Source of the DNA: Rhodoluna limnophila
GTDB lineage: Bacteria > Actinomycetota > Actinomycetes > Actinomycetales > Microbacteriaceae
DNA: 9,976 bases
Assembly: GCA_943326655.2 (NCBI GenBank)
Contig: CALPUC020000019.1
Location: forward strand, 1-9,976
Reading direction: 5' to 3'
A model generated the notes under the pieces. That model was not told the DNA's origin. It was given only the letters and a program-made list of their open reading frames with translations, and searched no databases. Made by a program: the position numbers and the translations under genes. Positions 1 to 5,932 of the stretch are shown in pieces. Position 1 is the first letter of the stretch, and each line of letters opens with the position of its first letter.

Positions 1-1213
1 CGCGGTATGGAAGCGCCGATCGAATGAAAATTTCTTCCAGAGCACGAGTCTGTGAGTTGGTGCGATAGAACACCGCGATGTCACGGTAATTCACTCCCTG
101 GCTGTGAAGATCGTTGATTTCGTCGGCGATGAACTGGGCTTCGTCGTGACCCGAGTAACCGGTGTAACCAACGATTTTTTCGCCGTCGCCTTTATCGCTC
201 CAAAGGTTCTTATTTGGGCGATCAAAGTTGTTGCCAATCACCGAATTGGCGGCCTTCAGAATGTTGTTGGTTGACCGATAGTTTTGTTCGAGCAGAATCG
301 TTTTGGCGCCGTTGAAGTCTTTTTCGAATTCCACGATGTTGCGAATATCCGCGCCACGGAAGGCATAAATCGACTGGTCGCTGTCGCCCACCACGGTGAG
401 TGAAGCCGGGCGAAGAAGCTCGCCGGTTCGAGGATCAACATCAGAATATTCGGCCGGAAGTTCTTTGGTGAGCTCGCGAATTAGTGCGTACTGAGCGTGG
501 TTGGTGTCTTGATATTCGTCCACCAAAATGTGGCGAAACTTGCGCTGATATTGCGCTGCCACGGCAGGAAAAGCCCGGAAGAGGTGAACGGTTTCGCCGA
601 TTAAATCGTCGAAGTCGAAGGCGTTATTTCGGCGAAGTTCAGCCTGATAAGAGCTGTAAATCGAAGCGATAGCTCGTTGAACCGGGTCGGCAGAGTCGAT
701 GTTACGAGCGAAACTTTCAGCGTCGATCAGTTCATTCTTGGCATTCGAAATTGCCGAAGAAACCCCGCCAGGAGTTAGCTTGTGAAGATCGGCTCCGAGG
801 TCTTTGATGAGTCTTTTGAAAATCGCTCGGCTATCGCCAGAATCGTAAATCGTGAAGTTCGGGTCGTGGCCCAAGCGCTCCGATTCGCGTCGCAAAATGG
901 CAACACAGGCCGAGTGGAAAGTCTTGAGCCAGATGCCATCGGCCTCTCCGCCCAAGAGTTCGCGCACGCGGTGACGCATTTCGGCTGCCGCCTTGTTGGT
1001 GAAGGTAATTGCCAAAATCTGAGACGGCCACGCCTCTTTCATGCCCAGAAGGTGAGCGATTCGCTTGGTGAGTACCGACGTTTTACCCGAACCCGCACCC
1101 GCCACAATCAGTAGCGCCTGCCCGCGATACAAAACCGCTTCTCGCTGCTGCGGGTTCAACCCATCGAGCAGGCGAGATTCGTTGAACGAACTAAAAAGTT
1201 GGGGAGTCGACAT
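1..1213 (-). CDS. UvrD/PcrA-family ATP-dependent DNA helicase, N-terminal part (runs off the left edge)
   Basis: Superfamily 1 helicase that unwinds DNA with ATP; relatives act in excision repair and in clearing stalled replication or recombination intermediates. 404 residues are visible and the frame is open to the edge, so the C-terminal part of a protein of usually about 700 to 800 residues is missing. Motifs seen in order: Q motif LNPQQREAV (19-27), Walker A AGAGSGKT (38-45), motif Ia TFTNKAAAEM (70-79), TFHSAC (98-103), Walker B VDEYQDTN (231-238), motif III GDSDQSIYAFRGA (276-288) and motif IV LEQNYRST (308-315). The ATG at 1213 is the first possible start, because an in-frame TGA lies three codons upstream. 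It has only a weak TTGAG-like ribosome site. The gene begins 12 nt after the phosphodiesterase stop codon and is probably the tail of the operon. PcrA, UvrD and UvrD2 cannot be separated without the C-terminus; a PcrA/UvrD1-like protein seems most likely. Confidence 0.95.
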   Translation of the reverse strand, partial: MSTPQLFSSFNESRLLDGLNPQQREAVLYRGQALLIVAGAGSGKTSVLTKRIAHLLGMKEAWPSQILAITFTNKAAAEMRHRVRELLGGEADGIWLKTFHSACVAILRRESERLGHDPNFTIYDSGDSRAIFKRLIKDLGADLHKLTPGGVSSAISNAKNELIDAESFARNIDSADPVQRAIASIYSSYQAELRRNNAFDFDDLIGETVHLFRAFPAVAAQYQRKFRHILVDEYQDTNHAQYALIRELTKELPAEYSDVDPRTGELLRPASLTVVGDSDQSIYAFRGADIRNIVEFEKDFNGAKTILLEQNYRSTNNILKAANSVIGNNFDRPNKNLWSDKGDGEKIVGYTGYSGHDEAQFIADEINDLHSQGVNYRDIAVFYRTNSQTRALEEIFIRSALPYR

Positions 1214-1222
1214 GTCGGCTCA

Positions 1223-1228
1223 AGTTTA
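1223..1228 (-). promoter_or_regulatory. Possible -10 element TAAACT in front of the helicase gene
   Basis: The minus strand reads TAAACT, fitting the actinobacterial TAnnnT pattern, with its 3' end 9 nt before the helicase ATG and overlapping the stop codon of the upstream phosphodiesterase gene. With no strong ribosome site there, a short-leader or leaderless transcript from this point is possible. I see no convincing -35 element. The match is short and could be chance. Confidence 0.25.
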
Positions 1229-2026
1229 GGCTAGACCCTCGACATAGTTTCGAAGCAGGTCGGGGTGGTCGGCGAAGATTGCATCCACGCCCGTTTCGAT
1301 GAGGTGGTGGAAGTACTCTTCAACAGAATTTTTGGCAAATTCCACGCGCGCGGTGAAGCCCCAAACTGGGAGGCCGGCTTCGTGAATGCGAGCAACCAGC
1401 TCGGGTCGGCGGCGAATCAGTTGAAAATCAAGACTCACGCCGTCGTATTTGAAGGCATTTTCTTCGTCCCACTCTTCGAGCCCGTAATAGAGCGGAAATC
1501 TGCTCCCAAACCGCGAGCGCAAAGCCTCCATCGTTGGCGGCTCAAACGCCTCCACCAAAACCGTTGCCCTTGATGCAATGCCGGTCTCGTCTACGACATC
1601 GGCAAATAGCGACACGATGTCGATTCCTTGACTCAGAAAGTTCGGCGCATCCTTCACTTCCAGAATCAGGGTCTGCCCAACCACCATGTCGCTGTTCAAA
1701 AACTCGGTGAGGGTTGGAATCCGAAACTGCCCGTCAAACTTCGCCGAACCAGGACGCCATTCGGGCAGGCGTTCCTTCGCCCGAAGGGTTTGAATCTCAG
1801 CCAAAGTTAGCTCGGTGGAGTGAAAGCGTCCGGCAAATTCTGGGCGATCTAATACGTCGGTGGTGTCGGATAAATCTGATTCGTGGCGAAGCACTAAATG
1901 CCCGTCTTTGGTTGGCACAATGTCGCATTCCAGGGCGTCTACCCCCATGGTTAGAGCAAGCTCAAATGACTCCATAGTATTTTCGGGTCGGTAGGCCGGC
2001 GCACCCCTATGCCCAAACACCAACAA
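1226..2026 (-). CDS. Cytoplasmic glycerophosphodiester phosphodiesterase (GDPD family)
   Basis: Predicted to hydrolyse glycerophosphodiesters to glycerol 3-phosphate and an alcohol, recycling phospholipid head groups. The 266-residue protein starts with the family signature: HRGA at 6-9 and PENT at 14-17, E33 and D35 in LECD (32-35), H48 in RHE, and E123 in ILEVK (121-125). By family knowledge H6 and H48 are the acid-base pair, and E33, D35 and E123 bind the metal. A C-terminal FADHPDL segment corresponds to the usual TD-x-PD motif. There is no signal peptide, so it should act in the cytoplasm, as the single-domain bacterial enzymes do. The start is TTG at 2026, 3 nt after the guaA stop, with GGGAG 6 nt upstream; TTG at 2023 and GTG at 2020 are alternatives that would only shorten the N-terminus. 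The exact substrate cannot be read from the sequence. Confidence 0.92.
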   Translation of the reverse strand: MLVFGHRGAPAYRPENTMESFELALTMGVDALECDIVPTKDGHLVLRHESDLSDTTDVLDRPEFAGRFHSTELTLAEIQTLRAKERLPEWRPGSAKFDGQFRIPTLTEFLNSDMVVGQTLILEVKDAPNFLSQGIDIVSLFADVVDETGIASRATVLVEAFEPPTMEALRSRFGSRFPLYYGLEEWDEENAFKYDGVSLDFQLIRRRPELVARIHEAGLPVWGFTARVEFAKNSVEEYFHHLIETGVDAIFADHPDLLRNYVEGLA

Positions 2027-2029
2027 TGT

Positions 2030-3586
2030 TTACTCCCACTCAATCGTTCCGGGTGGCTTCGAAGTTACGTCTAGGACGACTCGGTTCACACCCTCAACCT
2101 CGTTGGTGATTCGGTTCGAAATCTTCGCCAGTACGTCATAAGGCAATCGAGACCAGTCGGCGGTCATGGCATCTTCGCTTGAAACCGGCCGAAGCACGAT
2201 CGGGTGCCCGTAGGAACGGCCATCACCCTGCACTCCAACCGAGCGAACGTCGGCTAGCAGGACCACTGGGCACTGCCAGATCTCGGAATCGAGACCGGCC
2301 GCGGTTAGTTCAGCGCGAGCGATGGCATCTGCCTTGCGTAATAGGTCGAGGCGTTCTTTGGTAACTTCGCCAATGATTCGAATGCCGAGACCCGGGCCTG
2401 GGAATGGCTGACGCTGCACGATTTCGTGAGGCAGGCCGAGTTCGGCACCGATTGCGCGAACCTCGTCTTTGAAGAGAGTTCTCAGGGGTTCAACAAGTTC
2501 AAAATCGAGGTCGTCTGGCAAACCTCCAACGTTGTGGTGGCTCTTGATGCCGGCGGTCGCCCCGCCGCCAGACTCAACCACGTCTGGGTACAAAGTTCCC
2601 TGCACCAGGAACCGAATCGGGCGGTCGTCGGCTTTCGATTCTTCGATTAGGGCCTTCTGGGCTTCTTCGAAGGTTCTAATGAATTCGCGGCCGATGATTT
2701 TGCGTTTGGTTTCTGGGTCGGTTACTCCGGCCAGTGCGTCGAGGAACTTCTTTTCAGCATCAACCACCACCAGGCGAATTCCGGTGGCAGCAACGTAGTC
2801 GCGTTCCACCTGTTCGGCTTCGTCTTGGCGCAAAAGTCCGTGATTCACGAACACGCACACGAGTTGGTCGCCAACGGCCTTGTGAACCAGGGCAGCCGCG
2901 ACTGCGGAGTCGACTCCTCCGGAGAGACCGCAGATTACGCGGTCGGTTCCCACCTGAGCGCGAATCTTTTCAACCTGTTCTGCGATGACGTTTCCCGAGT
3001 TCCAAGTTGCCGGGATGCCGGCAGCGTTGTGAAGGAAGTTCTCCAGCACGTTTTGCCCAAACTGCGAGTGCTTTACCTCCGGGTGCCACTGCACGCCGTA
3101 GATCTTCTTTTCGCTATTTGCAAAGGCGGCTACCGGGGTGGTCTCGGTAGAAGCCAAAACCTCAAAGCCGGCCGGGGCTTGCATTACCTGATCCCCGTGA
3201 CTCATCCAGCAAATCTGCGATGCGGGTTGGCCAGCCAAAATCTCGCCGCCGGCTTTCACGGTTAGTTCGGTTGCTCCGTATTCGCGCTTACCGGTTTTGT
3301 CTACGCGTCCGCCGAGAGCGTTGGCGAGGGTTTGGAAACCGTAGCAGATTCCAAGAATTGGAACCCCGAGCTCAAGAATTGCTGGGTCGAGCTGCGGAGA
3401 TGCGTCCTCGTAAACAGAGGACGGGCCTCCCGAAAGAATTATGGCGGCCGGGTTCTTGGCTTGAACTTCGGCAGCCGTTACGTTGTGGTGAACGATTTCA
3501 CTGAAGACGCCGGCTTCACGCACGCGGCGAGCGATCAGCTGGGCATACTGCGCACCAAAGTCAACGACTAGTACCGGTTGGTTCAT
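2030..3586 (-). CDS. guaA: GMP synthase (glutamine-hydrolysing)
   Basis: Converts XMP to GMP using ATP and glutamine, the last step of guanine nucleotide synthesis. The 518-residue length is normal for the two-domain bacterial enzyme (about 510-525). The N-terminal class I glutamine amidotransferase domain (about 1-190) has the nucleophile C81 in GICYG and the partners H168 and E170 in WHPE. The synthetase domain has the pyrophosphatase loop SGGVDS at 222-227, and the C-terminal dimerisation domain ends in the typical KPPGTIEWE. All expected catalytic residues are present. The ATG at 3586 overlaps the stop of the DUF3817 gene by 4 nt (ATGA) and has a strong GGAGG 7 nt upstream. The upstream enzyme, guaB, lies in the same gene run but four genes earlier. 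Confidence 0.99.
   Translation of the reverse strand: MNQPVLVVDFGAQYAQLIARRVREAGVFSEIVHHNVTAAEVQAKNPAAIILSGGPSSVYEDASPQLDPAILELGVPILGICYGFQTLANALGGRVDKTGKREYGATELTVKAGGEILAGQPASQICWMSHGDQVMQAPAGFEVLASTETTPVAAFANSEKKIYGVQWHPEVKHSQFGQNVLENFLHNAAGIPATWNSGNVIAEQVEKIRAQVGTDRVICGLSGGVDSAVAAALVHKAVGDQLVCVFVNHGLLRQDEAEQVERDYVAATGIRLVVVDAEKKFLDALAGVTDPETKRKIIGREFIRTFEEAQKALIEESKADDRPIRFLVQGTLYPDVVESGGGATAGIKSHHNVGGLPDDLDFELVEPLRTLFKDEVRAIGAELGLPHEIVQRQPFPGPGLGIRIIGEVTKERLDLLRKADAIARAELTAAGLDSEIWQCPVVLLADVRSVGVQGDGRSYGHPIVLRPVSSEDAMTADWSRLPYDVLAKISNRITNEVEGVNRVVLDVTSKPPGTIEWE
2033..2037 (-). promoter_or_regulatory. Ribosome binding site deciding the TTG start of the phosphodiesterase
   Basis: GGGAG on the minus strand lies inside the last codons of guaA, 6 nt before TTG at 2026. 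It supports TTG as the start, since no ATG is available between the guaA stop and the conserved HRGA motif. It also suggests translational coupling to guaA. Confidence 0.6.
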
Positions 3587-4029
3587 CGGTTTTCCTCCGC
3601 CGGTAGGGCGTCGATTTCGCTCAGTGTGATTTTTCGGTAGTGGCGCTCAGCGAAGAAACTCAAGAACGGCACCACTCCACCGGCTGCAACGAGCAAAAAG
3701 CGCCAGAGGCTCCATCGCAAAAGCGACCACAGGCGGAAATCGGTATAAAGGTATGCCACATAGAGCCAGCCGTGCACGATGAGAACAATCGACGTGAGGT
3801 TGATTCCGGTGTCTGGAAGACCAACCCGGAAATCGTCGGCGTCTAATGTAAAGGTCTCAAACCAGAGAAAACCACGTGGACCCAAAAGCCACAGGTCGGT
3901 GGAATTGGATAGGCGAATTACATAGAGGATTGTGATGATTATCAGGAACACCCCGGTGACGTTGGCAGCAACTCGGTACTGGTTAAGTACTCGGGTCACG
4001 GTTTCGCGGTGGTTGGCTGGGGTTGGCAT
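3583..4029 (-). CDS. DUF3817 family integral membrane protein
   Basis: Small membrane protein of unknown function, 148 residues. Three hydrophobic segments are visible: about 22-40, 78-97 and 108-126. The second contains the VHGWLYVAYLY stretch (85-95), similar to the conserved histidine-glycine helix that I associate with DUF3817. Between the first two helices is a loop of roughly 37 residues (41-77) rich in aromatic and acidic residues, which seems longer than in many family members. A basic, tryptophan-rich link (about 98-110) joins helices two and three. The ATG at 4029 overlaps the SURF1 stop by 1 nt (TAATG); the 3' end overlaps guaA by 4 nt. Position next to SURF1 suggests, by inference only, a role connected with the respiratory membrane. 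Family assignment is from remembered pattern and neighbourhood. Confidence 0.8.
   Translation of the reverse strand: MPTPANHRETVTRVLNQYRVAANVTGVFLIIITILYVIRLSNSTDLWLLGPRGFLWFETFTLDADDFRVGLPDTGINLTSIVLIVHGWLYVAYLYTDFRLWSLLRWSLWRFLLVAAGGVVPFLSFFAERHYRKITLSEIDALPAEENR
3594..3598 (-). promoter_or_regulatory. Strong ribosome binding site for guaA
   Basis: GGAGG on the minus strand, 7 nt before the guaA ATG at 3586 and inside the end of the DUF3817 gene. It is the best Shine-Dalgarno match in this gene run, suggesting guaA is translated efficiently in its own right as well as by coupling through the ATGA overlap. Confidence 0.75.
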
Positions 4030-4802
4030 TAGTCAATTCTACCTTCGCGGTTTTGGCGATTCACTTCGTCCTTCACCAGACGTGCCCATAGATAAATGGC
4101 GAATCCTGCGAACAGCGCCCACTCGGCAGCGTAAAAAGCGGTTAGCCAGTTGAAAGTGGTTTCGCCGGGATTGTTACCGATCAAAATAGCCTCCCCGATG
4201 TGCTCGGGTTTTTGAACGATGACAAATCCAGCGTATGCATCGACCGAATCGGCAATGCCCGGTTGGTTTATGACCTGCTCCACGGAAAGACTTTCAAAAA
4301 CTATGCCCTTGCTCGCTCTTGGTTCTTCACTGGGTTGATATAGCCCTCGGAAAGTTTGCAGAACGGTAAGTTGGGGAGAACTCTTAATCTCCTCACAGCG
4401 GTTAACAGATTCTTTCTCGGTAGCAAACCAACCGAGCGCCAGAGTCGCTAGCTTTCCCTCGGCAGTGATAGCCGGGCGAACCAACCAAAAGCCGGTTTTC
4501 GACGCTTCTTTACCAACCAGCTGGATGCGGCTTGAAATCACGTAACACTGATCGGGCATCGGGGTGGCCTCAACCGAAACTAACCGGTCTGCCTGGGTGG
4601 CCAAAAACGCGCTTGAAGTTTCAGCCAACTGGGAAAGTGGAACCATCGGTACGTCGATCGGGGCTTTTGGCACGTATCGAAAAGTGCGGTCGGCCTGCCA
4701 CTGGGCGAAACCCGCAAAAACCGCTGCCACCGCGAGCGCGAGCAACAGGGCGCCAACCCACTTAGGCCGCGTAGCGACTCGAAGAAAAGTTGGATTGGTC
4801 AT
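4029..4802 (-). CDS. SURF1/ShyY1-like cytochrome oxidase assembly protein
   Basis: SURF1-family proteins help build the haem a centres of cytochrome c oxidase in the membrane. The 257-residue protein has the family topology: a transmembrane helix near the N-terminus (about 15-34) ending in the typical W-Q-x-x-R (35-39), a large domain outside the cytoplasm (about 40-215), and a second helix (about 219-240) beginning N-W-L-T-A-F-Y-A-A-E-W, the usual C-terminal signature. L-G-W-F at 122-126 stands where many relatives have G-W-V. Two cysteines, C86 and C136, lie in the exported domain. The ATG at 4802 directly follows the stop of the upstream gene (TAAATG) and no ribosome site is visible, so translation probably depends on reinitiation. 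The sequence is divergent between the two helices, so the family call rests on ends and topology. Confidence 0.87.
   Translation of the reverse strand: MTNPTFLRVATRPKWVGALLLALAVAAVFAGFAQWQADRTFRYVPKAPIDVPMVPLSQLAETSSAFLATQADRLVSVEATPMPDQCYVISSRIQLVGKEASKTGFWLVRPAITAEGKLATLALGWFATEKESVNRCEEIKSSPQLTVLQTFRGLYQPSEEPRASKGIVFESLSVEQVINQPGIADSVDAYAGFVIVQKPEHIGEAILIGNNPGETTFNWLTAFYAAEWALFAGFAIYLWARLVKDEVNRQNREGRID
4036..4041 (-). promoter_or_regulatory. Possible internal -10 element TAGAAT before DUF3817-guaA
   Basis: The minus strand reads TAGAAT, then exactly 6 nt, then the ATG at 4029. This is the same hexamer and spacing as before guaB, and the shared stretch is GGTAGAATT. A leaderless transcript for DUF3817-guaA would fit, as the ribosome site here is poor. 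The element falls in the last codons of SURF1 (Gly-Arg-Ile), so it could also be coincidence. Confidence 0.4.
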
Positions 4803-5921
4803 TTACGAGTTGTAAGGTGCAACAACCACGTCAACGCGCTGGAACTCTTTTAGATCGCTGTAGCCGGTGGTTGCCATGGCTCGCTTTAGCGCTCCAATGA
4901 GGTTGGTGGTTCCTTCTGCCGAAGATGATGGGCCGAGCAGAATCTGCTCAAGCGTGCCAGAGGTACCTACCTTTACGCGCGAGCCTCGAGGAAGTTCTGG
5001 GTGGAAAGCCTCTTGGCCCCAGTGCCATCCCTGGCCGGGAGCCTCGGTTGCGCGAGCTAACACCGAACCGAGCATCACCGCGTCGGCACCGCAAGCGATT
5101 GCCTTCACAATGTCGCCTGAGGTTCCAAGACCGCCATCGGCGATCACGTGTACGTAGCGGCCGCCGGATTCGTCCATGTAATCACGACGAGCACCGGCAA
5201 CGTCGGCCACCGCGGTTGCCATTGGTGCGTGGATGCCGAGAACCTTACGGGTGGTCGAAGCCGCTCCGCCTCCGAAACCAACCAGAACCCCGGCAGCACC
5301 GGTGCGCATCAGGTGAAGAGCTGCCGTATAGGTCGCGGCTCCACCAACGATCACGGGAACATCGAGTTCATAGATAAATTCTTTTAGGTTCAGCGACTCT
5401 GCCGTTTGCGAAACGTGTTCGGCCGAAACGGTGGTTCCGCGAATTACAAAAAGATCTACTCCAGCTTTGACCACGGCTTCATGAAACTCTGCGGTTCTCT
5501 GTGGCGAGAGGGCACCGGCAACGGTGACTCCGGCACTTCGAATCTGAGCCAGACGGTCTCTGATTAGCTCAGCTTTGATTGGCTCCGAATAAAGCTGCTG
5601 CATGCGAGCGGTGGCCGCTTCTGGCGCCAATTTGGCAATCTCTCCAAGCGCCTTACTCGGGTCTTCGTAGCGAGTCCATAGACCTTCAAGATCCAGCACG
5701 CCAAGTCCGCCAAGCTTGCCAATGGCAATTGCGGTATCAGGAGAAACCACCGAGTCCATCGGAGCGGCCAAGACTGGAAGGTCAAAAGAATATGCGTCGA
5801 TGTTCCAGGTGGTCGAAACATCTTTCGGGTCGCGGGTGCGGCGCGAAGGCACAACCGCGACGTCGTCGAATGCCCAGCTTCGGTGAGCGCGTTTGTTACG
5901 GCCAATCTCGATTTCGGTCAA
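4803..5921 (-). CDS. guaB3: GuaB3-family IMP dehydrogenase-related protein, without CBS domains
   Basis: A TIM-barrel paralogue of IMP dehydrogenase, 372 residues, lacking the CBS pair that canonical GuaB carries in the barrel. Visible landmarks: APMDSVVSP (53-61) matching the SAMDTVTE region of GuaB, VIVGGA (190-195), the active-site loop GFGGGAASTTR (215-225), the phosphate-site motif IADGGLGTSGDI (260-271), and RAMATTGYSDLKEFQ near the end. Aligned with GPGSICTTR of the neighbouring GuaB, the catalytic cysteine is replaced by S222. The flap (about 298-315) also has no Arg-Tyr pair like the one GuaB has in KDRYF. Known cyanobacterial GuaB3 has IMP dehydrogenase activity, but this actinobacterial version may have another reaction or a regulatory role; I infer no specific function. 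The start is TTG at 5921: an in-frame TAG (the guaB stop) lies just upstream, and AGGA is 7 nt before. It lies 9 nt after guaB. Confidence 0.93.
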   Translation of the reverse strand: MTEIEIGRNKRAHRSWAFDDVAVVPSRRTRDPKDVSTTWNIDAYSFDLPVLAAPMDSVVSPDTAIAIGKLGGLGVLDLEGLWTRYEDPSKALGEIAKLAPEAATARMQQLYSEPIKAELIRDRLAQIRSAGVTVAGALSPQRTAEFHEAVVKAGVDLFVIRGTTVSAEHVSQTAESLNLKEFIYELDVPVIVGGAATYTAALHLMRTGAAGVLVGFGGGAASTTRKVLGIHAPMATAVADVAGARRDYMDESGGRYVHVIADGGLGTSGDIVKAIACGADAVMLGSVLARATEAPGQGWHWGQEAFHPELPRGSRVKVGTSGTLEQILLGPSSSAEGTTNLIGALKRAMATTGYSDLKEFQRVDVVVAPYNS

Positions 5922-5928
5922 CGTGGGT

Positions 5929-5932
5929 TCCT
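5929..5932 (-). promoter_or_regulatory. Ribosome binding site deciding the TTG start of guaB3
   Basis: AGGA on the minus strand overlaps the guaB stop codon (TAGGA) and is 7 nt before TTG at 5921. No ATG or GTG is available between that stop and the conserved N-terminus, so the TTG start is well supported and translation is probably coupled to guaB. Confidence 0.65.

Noticed and set aside
782..1114. 110-codon plus-strand frame opposite the helicase.
   Set aside because: The opposite strand carries a continuous frame with all the expected helicase motifs, so this is not a separate gene.
2825..3265. 146-codon plus-strand reading frame opposite guaA.
   Set aside because: It lies wholly inside guaA on the other strand, has no recognisable motif and is explained by the codon bias of the real gene.
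4925..5377. 150-codon plus-strand reading frame opposite guaB3.
   Set aside because: Arginine- and proline-rich shadow of a well-supported gene with no motif of its own.
4803..5921. Reading guaB3 as a GMP reductase.
   Set aside because: GMP reductase keeps the active-site cysteine and has a different C-terminal half. The motifs here match the GuaB3-type family and the protein sits beside guaB as in other Actinobacteria.
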